Positions 54,385 to 64,000 of a stretch of DNA of 64,000 nucleotides are shown piece after piece. Location of the stretch: positions 157,113,697-157,177,696 of the forward strand of contig NC_073627.1 in assembly GCF_029407905.1 (NCBI RefSeq), in the 5' to 3' direction. The number at the start of each line of letters is the position of its first letter. Position 1 is the stretch's first letter. The notes beneath the pieces were generated by a model, which had not been told where the DNA came from, searched no databases, and worked only from the letters and a program-made list of their open reading frames with translations. The stretch comes from Bubalus kerabau. Lineage: Eukaryota > Chordata > Mammalia > Artiodactyla > Bovidae. The position numbers and the translations under genes were made by a program.

Positions 54385-54816
54385 TGTATAAAGCCCATAT
54401 GTGCACTGTTTAAACGTGGCTCACTGGACAATCAAGTGGATAAAGTGAGTGTGCTGCAACTGACCCTACTTTGGAGATGTCAAAGGGCTGGTGCCTCCTA
54501 GGAAGGTTCTGTGGGTGGAGCGTCCCAGGCCAGTTCCTTCTTGCACCTCCACCAGGGGTAAGGATGGTGTCCAAGGAGTAGAAACTCTTATGGGGGAGGT
54601 GGCTTTTTTTTTTGAAAATTGGATGGCAGGGTGGAAGCAGGAAGTTCTTTTGTAGACATGCACAGGCTGAGGGCAAGTGTGTAATTCCTTGGGTATTTTT
54701 CACTAAACTATGGGAAAGATCACATTTGGCCCATTGATTCAACATTTCTCTTTTCCATGTTAAACTTTCTTTTAGAGATTTGCCAAGGACCCCCTCTAGG
54801 TTTATTAGATTGTAAA
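54385..54816. other. Unassigned sequence
   Basis: A 250-codon minus frame spans 54410-55162, but its middle is the Bov-A2 SINE read antisense and its ends match nothing. Confidence 0.45.
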
Positions 54817-55054
54817 TCCCATGGACGGAGGAGCCTGGTGGGCTGCAGTCCATGGGGTCGCAAAGAGTTGGACATGACTGAGCGACTTCACTGTCACTTT
54901 TCACTTTCATGCATTGGAGAAGGAAATGGCAACCCACTCCAGTGTTCTTGCCTGGAGAATCCCAGGGGTGGCGGAGCCACCCAGGACTGCTGTCTATGGG
55001 GTCGCACAGAGTCGGACACAACTGAAGTGACTTAGCAGCAGTAGCAGCAGCAGC
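54817..55054 (+). mobile_element. Bov-A2 SINE, 5'-truncated
   Basis: Sense dimer lacking the first part of unit 1: aaatcccatggacggagg, linker cacttttcactttcatgc, unit 2 to acttagcagcagtagcagcagcag. Confidence 0.94.
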
Positions 55055-55794
55055 TACTGCAAGGGGAGGACATGCGCCAGAGGAGCCTGAGAGAGGTTGC
55101 ACTGGGTGACAAGGGAGGTTACCACCAGCTCTGGGCTGCACGTTGCCCAAGGGAAGCAGCATCCTCCAGTGGGGCTCTCAGATGCATTGTGGAGGAGTGA
55201 GGTGAACAGCCTTGGGAAGTCGTTGATAAGCACAGAGTTGTCACTGTGTGGGTGGATACTGGCCATTTCAAAAGCTACCTTGTTTGTAATCTATTAGAAA
55301 AATTATCTACATTCTGTTGGTATTATCTGCATCCCACTGCAAACGTGGTGTTCCTTGTGCTGGGACCATTTCAGGCTAACTGTGAGCTGAACAGAGAACC
55401 ATTGTCTCAAACCCACACAACCTGTGTCGTCAGGCCGTGTGGCCGTGGGGTCCACAGGGTGTGCAGGATGAATGGAAGGCCCTGACGTGGGTGCAGGGGG
55501 TGAAATGCAACTGCTCAGCTTGCCAGGCTGTGGGCCTGGGACGAGAGCCAGGGCAAGCAGCAACTTCTTCCAGTTTGCCTTCCTAGTTCGCGCAAAGGTC
55601 CTATATGAGCTAGCCCTGGCCCTGGAGACACAGGGTCAGGAGCAGAGGAGGGAATGGTCACCCACCCTAACATGGGTCTCCTCTGTGTGGACAGCCAACA
55701 GTGCTGAGCTCAGGCTCTGGTGCAACAAAAGATATATCTGGTCTTTGTCCCCAGTTTCTGGCATAGAACTCCTAAAATCCTTGGAGTTTCCTTG
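55055..55794. other. Unassigned GC-richer sequence
   Basis: Frames of 66-107 codons overlap on both strands (55097-55795). None is recognised. Confidence 0.4.
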
Positions 55795-55803
55795 AGTAAT
55801 AGG

Positions 55804-56021
55804 TTGTTCAGTTGCCAAGTCGTGTCCGAATCTTTGTGACCACGTGGACTGCAGCATGCCAGGCTTCCCTGTCCTTCACCATCTCCTGGAGTTTACCCAA
55901 GTTCATGTCCATTGAGTTGGTGATGCCATCCAACAATTTCATCCTCTGCCCCACTCTTCTCCTTCTGCCTTCAATCTTTCCCAGCATCAGGATCTTTTCT
56001 AGTGAGTCAGCTGTTTGCATC
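55804..56021 (-). mobile_element. BovB 3' tail with 9-bp target duplication
   Basis: Antisense 218-bp tail (ttgttcagttgccaagtcg to gagtcagctgtttgcatc). AGTAATAGG at 55795-55803 and AGTAACAGG at 56022-56030 differ at one base. A short 3' piece, so reverse transcription stopped early. Confidence 0.92.
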
Positions 56022-56030
56022 AGTAACAGG

Positions 56031-56388
56031 AGGGTCTTGTAATTCACAAGGAGTCCCCTCTCACAAGACCTGAGTTCTTGCTAATGAAGTGACTAAGGGT
56101 GGGGCTCCTTGGTAGCCTCAGTATAGTGCTGGTATGAATGGTCTTTGGGACTTATGGCTAGCACTGCCCTGGGGGTGGTTTCCTGGGACTGAGCCCTTTA
56201 ACTAGTGACCTCTGACTCCAGCTGTAGGTAGATGGTGGAATTTAATTGAATTAAGTGAATTGCTGGTGTTGGAGAAGCAGAGGGCCATACTCAGGGATGG
56301 GGAGCAGAAGTGAAGGGCCCAGAAGCAAGGCATGGGCGAGTTCAACACCATGCAGGCATCTGCCAGAGGATAACTTAAGAATAAACAT
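56031..56388. other. Unassigned sequence
   Basis: No repeat or frame supported. Confidence 0.4.
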
Positions 56389-56396
56389 AGGTGCAG

Positions 56397-56567
56397 ACTT
56401 CTTTAGTGGTCCAGTGGCTAAGACTCCAAGCTCCCAGTGCAGGGGGACTGGGTTCAATCCCTGGTCAGGGAACTAGATCCCACATGCCACAACTAAAGAT
56501 CCTGAGTGCCACAAAGAAGACTTGGCACAGCCACATAAGTACATTTTTATTTAAAAAGAGTAAATGA
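56397..56567 (+). mobile_element. CHR-type SINE with target duplication
   Basis: acttctttagtggtccagtggc head, gggttcaatccctgg B box, tail ttttatttaaaaagag. AGGTGCAG at 56389-56396 and 56568-56575. Confidence 0.9.
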
Positions 56568-56653
56568 AGGTGCAGGATCTTCTTGCTCAACATATACAGG
56601 TGCAAGATCTCTTCACTGAGACCTGCGGGGGTTAGAAACATTTCACTGATGCA

Positions 56654-56857
56654 TGGTGGTGATGTTAGTCACTCAGTCGTGTCTGACTCTTTGTGACCCC
56701 ATGGACTATAGCCTGCCTGTCCATGGGATTTCTCAGACAAGAATACTGGAGTGGGTAGCCATTCCCTTCTCCAGGGGATCTTCTTGACCCAGGGATCAAA
56801 CTCAGGTCTCCTGCACTGCAGGTTGATGCTTTACCATCTGAGCCACCAGGGAAGTCC
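56654..56857 (-). mobile_element. Bov-tA SINE with 11-bp target duplication
   Basis: Antisense copy of 204 bp; TCACTGATGCA at 56643-56653 and 56858-56868 without mismatch. Confidence 0.96.
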
Positions 56858-56868
56858 TCACTGATGCA

Positions 56869-57677
56869 GTTTTCAAATTTTAGAAAACTGATGGAAAGCA
56901 CATTTTGTGTTATAAAACACCTCTGGCAGGGCCTGGGCAGCACCCCAAATCAAACATAATAATACTTTGTACAATGAATCATATGATTATTCATACTAAG
57001 TGAGATAAAAAAAGAATATGAGAAATTTCGGGTTGGGCTTTGGTGACTTGAACTTAGGCAAAGATGTGGCTTTTCAAATGTCTGGATTTTGGAATTGCTG
57101 GTGAGGACTGTGCGCCTTTGTCAGCTGAGAAAGCCCATGCTAGGAAGGTGGACGCTTGTTCCTCACTCAGGATAAGACTGACTGGCTGAGGCTGGAGGGA
57201 GAGGTAGCCTGGGGAGCAAAGTGGAGTGCTTGATGAAGAAGGGCATGTCCAGCAGAGGTTGAATGGTTAAATACATTAACAACCTGTATGTTTTTGTGAA
57301 TTGCATAGACATGGTCATCAGACAATTCTACTTCACATCATTGAAAATTTTTTTGTTTTGTTTTATTCTTATAAATAAATAGACATGCTTTGAACCCATA
57401 GAGCAGTCATGCTTTACCTACAGATCTTCAGGGAAAAGTTTCTCTGTCATGTAATATTTCAGAGCATTAATTAATGATGCTTTTTTCTTGATTCATGACT
57501 GTCACTGTTTTTAAGGCATTTTCTTTACCATTGCAGATATTCACCATGTAGAGCGCTAGTCAGAAAGTGTAGATTTGTATAATCAGAATATGCTGTGTTA
57601 GAGTGATGTGATTCCACTTTGGTTAGGAAAAGCTAAAATTCTGTACTCTTGGCTAGAATATTTATGCAGCTTTATTT
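56869..57677. other. Unassigned sequence
   Basis: No frame or family; AT-rich on the right. Confidence 0.4.
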
Positions 57678-57967
57678 TTTGATAATCTTATTTTTATTGA
57701 TTGATTTGCTGGCTGTGTCTTCATTGCTATGCATGGGTTTTCTCTAATTGGAGCGAAGGGTGCTTTTCTTTGTTGTAGTGTGTGGGCTTCCCATTGCGGC
57801 AGCTTCTCTTGTTGTGGAGAATGGGCTTTGGCGTGTGGTCTTCAGTAGCTGTGGCACATGGGCTCGGCTGCTTCACATCATGTGAAATCTTCCTGGACCA
57901 GGGATCGAACCCGTGTCTCCTGCATTCACAAGTGGATACTTAACCACTGGACCACCAGGGAAGTCCT
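57678..57967 (-). mobile_element. CHR-type SINE, antisense
   Basis: tttttattgattgatttgctggctgtgtcttc to ggaccaccagggaagtcc. Long form, about 290 bp, quite diverged in the middle. Confidence 0.88.
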
Positions 57968-58195
57968 ACACAGTTTGTATGAGCATAAAGTCTGAAAAAC
58001 ATTATTGGTCTGGCAAGACAGGACTAACTTGTCACAGCTGCTATATTATTGTAACTATTCATGTTTCAGGGATTTAGTTTTCAAAACAATATTCTATTAA
58101 TCATATAAGTACATGAGAAAACAAACTGAGAAATGTCAGTGGGTAGGCAAATTGGAGTTTCTGAGCCACTTTTGTAGTGTCTTAGCTTATAAATT

Positions 58196-58322
58196 TGGAG
58201 AAGAAAATGGCACCCCACTCCAGTGTTCTTGCCTGGAGAATCCCAGGGACAGGGGAGCCTGGTGGGCTGCCGTCTATGGGGTCACACAGAGTCAGACACG
58301 ACTGAAGTGACTTAGCAGCAGC
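58196..58322 (+). mobile_element. Bov-A monomer with 12-bp target duplication
   Basis: A single A unit (ggagaagaaaatggcaccccac to gtgacttagcagcagc), 127 bp. AGCTTATAAATT at 58184-58195 and 58323-58334 is perfect. Confidence 0.96.
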
Positions 58323-58334
58323 AGCTTATAAATT

Positions 58335-59106
58335 ACTGCTATGGCGATAACCTCTGGATATACTTACTGAAAAATCTGATAGCAATTAATATTTTAAGTG
58401 ACAAAAGACTCTCAAATGAAGTAATGAATGTCTTCAAACTAATTATGAAAATATGTTGTAACTGTGAAGCCTGGAAGGTGTGCAGGTGGATGAGAATTTT
58501 TCAGAACTCAAGGCAGGAAGGAAGCTGACATTTATTAAGACTCTCTGATCCCTGTGAGGTTGGAATTAATTAGCTCAGGATCTGGAGAGAGAGAAGTGCG
58601 GTTTGAGTCTTCTGGTTGCCCACTGATTTCCTTAAAACTGCACCTTTTCTTGTCCATCTCTACAGCGCCTTCTTCCTACAATAAATATTCAGGATAGTCC
58701 AGGGACTGGATCATCTCAGAGGGGGTGCACTGGCCTTATCCATGACCCATCCCTTTCTCACATCAGCCCCAGAAGACATGCGGCTCTCTGTGTCCACACT
58801 GACCTCTAGGTAGGATGGCTGAATGTGATGAAGAGACAGATGGGCACAGTTTGGCTGGAACTCAGAGAGAGAATCATGGAAGAGGCAAGCAGAGTTCTGA
58901 AAGCAAGGATGGATTTTATTCCAGTGAGCAAAACTGTAAGCAGGGGAGTGTGATGAGTCTTCATATTACAAACCCTTCATTCGCCTTCTGGGTTGAACAC
59001 TGCCAAGGGGCAAAAGTAAAGACAAGAAGCCACATGGCCATCACATGAGAAGTGATGGTGATTGAATGGGCAGTGGGCACTATATGGCAAAGGGGATTCA
59101 GCAGCT
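58335..59106. other. Unassigned sequence
   Basis: A 77-codon frame at 58815-59048 is unrecognised. Parts of the right half may belong to the LTR-like segment beyond the next SINE. Confidence 0.4.
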
Positions 59107-59118
59107 ACTTGGAGATAC

Positions 59119-59228
59119 ATTTTTTTTTTTTTTTTAAAGCAGGATGTATTCCCACTACTAGGGATCAAACCTGGGTCCCTTGCATTGGGAACACAGAGTC
59201 TTAGCTACTGGACCAGCAGGGAAATCCC
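59119..59228 (-). mobile_element. Short CHR-type SINE with 12-bp target duplication
   Basis: T15 tail, then actagggatcaaacctggg and tagctactggaccagcaggg. ACTTGGAGATAC at 59107-59118 and 59229-59240 is perfect. Confidence 0.95.
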
Positions 59229-59240
59229 ACTTGGAGATAC

Positions 59241-59790
59241 TGATAGCAGATGCTTAGTCTCCATGATAGCTTACACCTTGTCTTGGGATCCTGGACAAGC
59301 CCTCAAGATGATAGATGAAAGCTTATGGTGTCCTCTAGGACTCGTGATCTCCAAAGGAGAAAATTTAACTCCAGGACCAAAGACAATCTCAGTCACTCAG
59401 AGCTTTGTATAGTAGAAATTTTATTAAAGTATAGTGACAGAGAAAGCTTCTGACATAGACATCAGAAGTGGGTAGAAAGATTAACCGCCTTGCTAGTTTT
59501 CAGCAGGGAATTATATATTTTTGTGCTAGCTGCTAAGAATAGAAAAGGTACCTCAAGGCTGTGAAAATTTCGCCCAGACCCTTTCCCATAACATACATCC
59601 TGGGATGACATCAGCGTGAAATTAGCCAGAAGGAACAGGTTAACCCGGAGCTCAAGGCTGTGGAAGTCTTACCCAGAACCTCTCTCATAGCGTACTTTCT
59701 GAGTTCGAAAAAGCATGTCCTTGAACAAGAGATATTGCTGCCTACAAGGCCTACATGTCTAAGGCAAAAGAATGTGAAAAAGAAAGAATG
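59241..59790 (-). mobile_element. Candidate ERV LTR, antisense
   Basis: Read on the minus strand, the text has a U3-like part, TTTAATAAAATTTC near 59420-59435 (polyadenylation signal), and a U5-like part with gctctgagtgactgag. Two similar blocks (caaggctgtgaaaatttcgcccagacc-like and caaggctgtggaagtcttacccagaacc-like) at about 59554 and 59653 look like a U3 duplication. Ends not defined; family unknown. Confidence 0.5.
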
Positions 59791-60279
59791 TTTACTTCCT
59801 CCTTAAAGGGGCCTTAGACTTGGACTCCTTATCAATCTGCCCAAGTTAACTCTCATATCTTGAAGGGCATGTCACCAATTGGATGTGGCACATGAATAGA
59901 AGGAGGAGTCAAGGATGGGTTTTAGGGCTCTGACTTAATGCTGGCTGAATGTGCTGTTTACTGGGATGGTGGGAAAGGATGTCAAGAATTCTGTGTAAAT
60001 TTAAACTTTGAGAAATTGAAGTAGTAACTCTTTAGTAGAAATATGAGTCTGAATTTCAGGGGAGGCTTCTAGGCTGACAATGAATTTGGGAGCATCTAGA
60101 TGTTATTTAAAGCCTGGGACTGAATGATGTTGCCAAAAGAGAGGGTATAACTAGTAAAGAGGAAGTGGATGTTATGGCTCCTGCAAAACGAGAGACACTT
60201 CCACCTAAAGTTAGGTTCTGATGTCAAGACTGATGATGCCACACACACAGCAAGAGAATGTGAAAGGTTTATTACTTAA
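59791..60279. other. Unassigned sequence
   Basis: No frame; a short CA run near 60240. Confidence 0.4.
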
Positions 60280-60785
60280 TGTCAGGGAGGAAACATTTTC
60301 CCCTACCCTCTTAGATTCTTGAAGAGGGACTGTGAATTAAGCTAACAAAAGATAGATTAACAGGAGAAAAGGCACATACTTTTTATTAACACTTATGTGC
60401 ATGAGACTTCACAGAAAAGAAAACTCAAAGAAGTGGTTAGACTCAGAGGTTTCTATAACATTTTAACAAAGGAAAGAGGAATTGGGCTTCAAGGGACAAT
60501 ATATTGTGGGTAAGTGACTAAGAAATATGTAGTAGAACTAATGGGAGATAAGAGTTATTTTAGTGAGATCTGTTTATGCAAGTGCATTTCTGTGTTGACT
60601 CCTTGTCTCAGGTGAGAACAGTGCTCTTCTTTCCCTAATATGAGGGACCACTTTTCTCAAGTGAAATTGATGCCCTGCTTTTAGGTAGATAAGGGAAGAG
60701 CATCTGTAATGTCTCAATTGCCTTTAATTCAGAGCAATACCTTTGCTAAAGGAGCATACTTGGGGTGGCACACCTTGATCACCTT
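60280..60785 (-). mobile_element. LTR of the TGTCAGGGAG family, antisense
   Basis: Left end TGTCAGGGAG is the reverse complement of the family's 3' end. On the minus strand it has GTTAATAAAAAG as polyadenylation signal (about 60386), the U5 word tctcctgttaatctatc, and starts with text like gtgccaccccaagtatg. No internal region attached. Confidence 0.6.
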
Positions 60786-60892
60786 CACATGCGTAATTGA
60801 GGTCTCTGGGAGAGCAGGGCAGACTTCCCAAGTATGTGCAAAGGGCTTGAGGTTGTAATGAAGAGAGACTGTCTTGGGGTTTTATCGTGGTT

Positions 60893-61109
60893 GCATGTGT
60901 GCATACTCAGTCGCTCAGTTGTGTCCAACTTTTCATGACCACCTGGACTATAGCCCACCAGGCTTCTCTGTCCATGGGATTCTCCAAGCACGATTACAGG
61001 ATTGGATTGCCATTCCCTCCTGCAGGGGATTTTCCTGACCCACGGATCAAACACAAGTCTACTGCATTGGCAAGTGGGTTTTTTACCACTGAGCCACCTG
61101 AGAAGCTCC
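60893..61109 (-). mobile_element. Bov-tA SINE with target duplication
   Basis: Antisense copy. TTATCGTGGTT (60882-60892) and TTATAGTGGTT (61110-61120) differ at one base. Confidence 0.92.
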
Positions 61110-61120
61110 TTATAGTGGTT

Positions 61121-62472
61121 AGGGTGTAGGTCAAGCTGTAGGTTCCTATGTGGGAAGGGGTTAGTGCCATTTGAATCTCCTGATGGGGCTAAAAGAGGGA
61201 GCACCAGACCCCTTACCAGTGTGTGCAGATGTGGACCCACAGGGAAAGTAGGTAGTGTGGGGCGTTTAAAGACTGCCATTAAACGTCCAAAAAGTAGAGT
61301 CAGATCTTCGTTCCACATACCAAACTCAGGGTGCCAGAAGAGAGAAGTCTGAGCCAGCAGAGTGGTGAAGCTGGGACCTCCAGGACTGAGCAAGACTGAT
61401 GGAAGGAGTGAGAAGAAAGGTCAACTAGGAGGAGGTTTCCAAACCGGGAACCAGTTTGGAAACTGGTGAGTGAGATGAACATGCTGAGGGCATCACTGGA
61501 TTTGCCAAAAGGCAGACCAATGGTGGCAGGGGGAAGAGTAGTCTTAGTGGAGTGGTTGAGCTGGAATCCTAACTGAGGAGGTTAGAGCTCACGGAAGGAG
61601 TGAAGACACAGGCAAGGTGTGCAGGAAGTAGGGCAGGGGTCAGGGAAAGCTGTTAGGTGAGAGGAGAGGTCAGAACAGGCCACAATGACAAAGGGAAAGC
61701 CCACATGTGTTTGGAGCAGTTGGGTCGTGCCTCTGCCCTGACGGTGTGGACCGGAAGGAGGGAGGAGGTGTTTCCTGAGGTGGTTTCTGTTTTCTCCGCC
61801 AGTGTGAGCTCATTAGCTGTGAGCAGAAGAGCAGGAAGTTTGCATTTCTTGTGTGCCTATGTAATCCCCTCTCCACCCCACCCTTTTTGGTTACAGGGAG
61901 ACCACCAACCTCATGCTGAGTTGGGCATTCTATGGACTTGCTCCAGGGAAACTACAGAAAGAAAAATCAACCATGTTGACGGGGCACCTACCTAACTAAA
62001 TTGTTCCAGCTTAGCAGGAAGCAGTAAGACTCATGCGTCTTAGCCTTCTGCTGGTCTTAAGTTCCTTTGAGATTCTGATGAAAGCTACAGATTCAATCCC
62101 CAGAAAAATTTGCACGTCATTTTGGGGAAATTCACAAGACCGCCTGAAGCTCTCGATCTCCTGAGCTAGAACTTGATGTTGGAAGATACACTGAGGAGGA
62201 GTGTGCTGTCAACACAACCCTGACCTCTTCTGGGAAGAGTGGAAGATGTTGTCACGTCCATAGAATTCAACCCTGCCCCATCTTTCAGCATCTGGTTCAT
62301 GTGGGAGACTTGTCTGTGGCTTTGTGAGATCCTGGATTCCTATCCTCCACTCCTCCCCTCCCCACAACAGTTACGATTTACTATCTGCTAATACAAACAG
62401 TGGCTCTCTTACTCATCACTGTCTAAACCCTGGATAAAATTCAAATTCTCAGAACAGCCCACTTGCTACTAA
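61121..62472. other. Unassigned sequence, 1.35 kb
   Basis: Purine-rich. A 112-codon plus frame at 61657-61995 has a VVSVFSASVSSLAVS stretch but no known domain; a minus frame overlaps it. Confidence 0.4.
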
Positions 62473-63055
62473 CTGAACTGTGTTCCCTCAAGATTCGCAT
62501 GTTGAAACCCTCACCCCTAGTTGGATGGTGGTTGCAGGAGGAGCCTTAGGGAGGTGATGAGGCTTAGATGGGCTTCCCAGGTGGCAGTAGTGGTAGAGAC
62601 CGTGCCCGCCAATCCAGGAGATCCAGGAGACGTGGATTTGATTCCTGGGTTGGGAGATCTCTGGAGTAGGAAATAGCAACCCATTGCAGTATTATCGTCT
62701 GGGAAATCCCGTGGACAGAGAAGTCCACGGGGTCACAAAGAGTTGGACACAACTGAGCACACACACACTTACAGGCTTAGATGAGGTCACCAGGGTGGGA
62801 CCCCACCCTCCCTAGGGTGGAATTAGTGCCTTTAAAGGAAGAGGAAGAGACACCAGAACCCTTTCTCTCTGCCATTTGAGGACAGTGAGAAGGCAGCGGG
62901 CTATCTGGAAGGCAAGAAGAGAGCCCTTACCAGAACTCTACCACGCTGGCACCCTGATTTCAGACTTGCAGGCTCTGAAACTGTGGGAAAATAAATATCT
63001 GTTGTTCAAGCCGCCTGGTCTGTGGTAGCTTAGCCGGAGCTGACTAAGATACCAC
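62473..63055 (+). mobile_element. MLT1A/B-type MaLR LTR split by Bov-tA
   Basis: ctgaactgtgttccctcaag, gttgaaaccctcacccctag; after the SINE ggcttagatgaggtcacc, gaagagacaccagaacc, and the end ctgttgttcaagccgcctgg to gctgactaagata. About 370 bp without the SINE, close to full length. Confidence 0.87.
62571..62772 (+). mobile_element. Bov-tA SINE with 11-bp target duplication
   Basis: Sense copy of 202 bp. AGGCTTAGATG at 62560-62570 and 62773-62783 is perfect. The LTR reads through when the SINE is removed. Confidence 0.97.
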
Positions 63056-63423
63056 ATTTTCTCCTTAGTGGTCATTTTACGGGAGCAAGAATTTAATTCA
63101 TTTCCAAAGGGTATACGACTCTCACTTGACTTACTCAGGAAATATGTTTATAGGGCTGGGATGCCTCAGGCTCTGTCCCAGGAATTGAAGAGACCGATAA
63201 GCTCCAGCTAAAAAGGTGCCTGCTTTGTTGGTGAGAGGACAAAAAGAGATCAGTAAATACATTTTAAAATGATAACTTGAAATAGACAAAGTCGCTATCA
63301 ATAAAATGAACCTAAGGTCAAAAAACTAGTGATTTTTGATAAATATGCAACCATGGCAGGTAGGGACAAGATAGGGGTAGGGGTTTAAAGAAGTACCAAC
63401 TACTGTGTAAAAAATAAATAGCC
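63056..63423. other. Unassigned, with a MIR/L3-like stretch
   Basis: gggctgggatgcctcaggctctgtcccagg and aaaaggtgcctgctttg near 63150-63225 recall ancient MIR/L3 text. Confidence 0.35.
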
Positions 63424-63607
63424 AGGACTTCCCTGGTGGTCCAGTGGCTAAGGCTCCACTCTCAACGTAGAGGGCTCAATTTGATCCCTAGGCAGGGAAC
63501 TGGATCCGACGTGCTGCACTGAATACCTCACATGCTGCAACTAAAGATCTGAAGTACCACAACTAAGACCAAATAGAAAAGTAAAAATTATTTAAATAAA
63601 TAAATAA
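63424..63607 (+). mobile_element. CHR-type SINE
   Basis: Sense copy: ggacttccctggtggtccagtggc head, ttgatccctaggc B box, tail tttaaataaataaataag. Confidence 0.9.
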
Positions 63608-63622
63608 GCTACAAGGATATAT

Positions 63623-63773
63623 TGGGCTTCCCTTGTGGCTCAGAGGGTAAAGAGTCTGCCTGCAATGTGGGAGAGCCGGGTTCAATCCCTGGGTTGGGAA
63701 TATCCCCTGGAGAAAGAAATGGCAATCCACTCCAGTATTCTTACCTGGAGAATCCCCATGGACAGAGGACAGC
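63623..63773 (+). mobile_element. Bov-tA SINE, 3'-shortened, with target duplication
   Basis: Head gggcttcccttgtggctcag and B box gggttcaatccctgg are intact; the body stops at ggacagaggacag. ACAAGGATATAT (63611-63622) and ACAAGGAATATA (63774-63785) flank it. Because the 3' end rather than the 5' end is missing, an internal priming event or later deletion is needed. Confidence 0.85.
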
Positions 63774-63829
63774 ACAAGGAATATAGTCATATTTTATAAA
63801 CTGTAAGTGGAGTATAACCTTTTTATTAT

Positions 63830-64000
63830 TTATATTATTGTTTTTAACCTTTGGCTGCACTGGATCTTCATTGCTGCGAGTGAGTTTTCTCTAGTTGCAG
63901 TGATCAGGGGCTAATATTCATTGTGGTGTGTGAGCTTCTCATTGAGATGGCTTCTCTTGTTGTGGAGCACTGGCTTGAGGGTGCTTGGGCTTAAATAGTT
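63830..64000 (-). mobile_element. CHR-type SINE, antisense, cut by window end
   Basis: acctttggctgcactggatcttc to gttgtggagcactgg; the head lies beyond 64000. Confidence 0.88.

Noticed and set aside
54410..55162. 250-codon minus-strand open frame, second longest in the window
   Set aside because: Its centre is a Bov-A2 SINE read antisense; the ends have no known domain, and no splice or promoter context supports it.
60785..61393. 202-codon minus-strand frame
   Set aside because: Its middle part is a Bov-tA SINE; no conserved domain and no coding context.
1..64000. CRISPR arrays, operons, phage or plasmid features
   Set aside because: Repeat content, lack of dense genes and retroposon structure show a mammalian nuclear genome; repeated words are SINE copies, not spaced arrays.

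Overview
The window is nuclear DNA from a ruminant, most likely a bovid. The diagnosis rests on its repeats: the RTE-type LINE BovB, the BovB-tailed ART2A elements ending in (ACTGA)n, the Bov-tA and Bov-A2 SINEs, CHR-type tRNA-Glu SINEs, and L1 3' ends of the cetartiodactyl type. Species (cattle, sheep, goat, buffalo) cannot be told from the text. I see no host protein-coding gene, exon series, tRNA, rRNA, CRISPR or prokaryotic feature. The window is intergenic or deep intronic, and nearly every long open frame is BovB relic coding sequence or a chance frame through SINEs.

Layout. 1-5.5 kb: L1 3'-end fragments, CHR and Bov-tA SINEs and an unassigned kilobase. 5.5-8.5 kb: a minus-strand BovB whose 5' part is inverted. 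8.5-9.3 kb: LTR fragment and L1. 10.8-16 kb: an old L1 split by a CHR SINE and a BovB copy; that BovB is split again by a 1.48-kb polyadenylated insert. 16-24 kb: SINEs, a hAT/MER5-like relic, an LTR, an MLT1A LTR. 24.7-28.8 kb: a truncated BovB with target duplication, then an LTR split by a BovB that keeps its 5' end. 29-36 kb: BovB 3' fragments, LTR and L1 relics. 36-44 kb: MaLR and LTR relics, CHR and Bov-A2 SINEs. 44.8-47.4 kb: a MaLR LTR split by an L1, itself carrying a BovB tail and a hAT-type miniature transposon, plus a short polyadenylated insert. 47.9-56 kb: MLT1 pieces, L1 and SINEs. 56-64 kb: SINEs, two minus-strand LTRs, and an MLT1A LTR split by a Bov-tA.

How the parts relate. 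L1 and BovB supply the retrotransposition machinery; tRNA-derived SINEs, ART2A and transcript copies are passengers. About two dozen insertions have readable target-site duplications, so relative order can be read directly: MaLR LTRs and old L1 are the substrate, CHR and BovB came later, Bov-tA/Bov-A2 mostly last. No unknown molecular system was found. The most informative items are the inverted BovB, the BovB with a complete 5' end, the polyadenylated insert inside BovB, and the four-layer nest at 44.85-47.39 kb. Family names come from recognition of consensus text by eye; boundaries are good to a few bases where a target duplication is given and to roughly 10-30 bases elsewhere.
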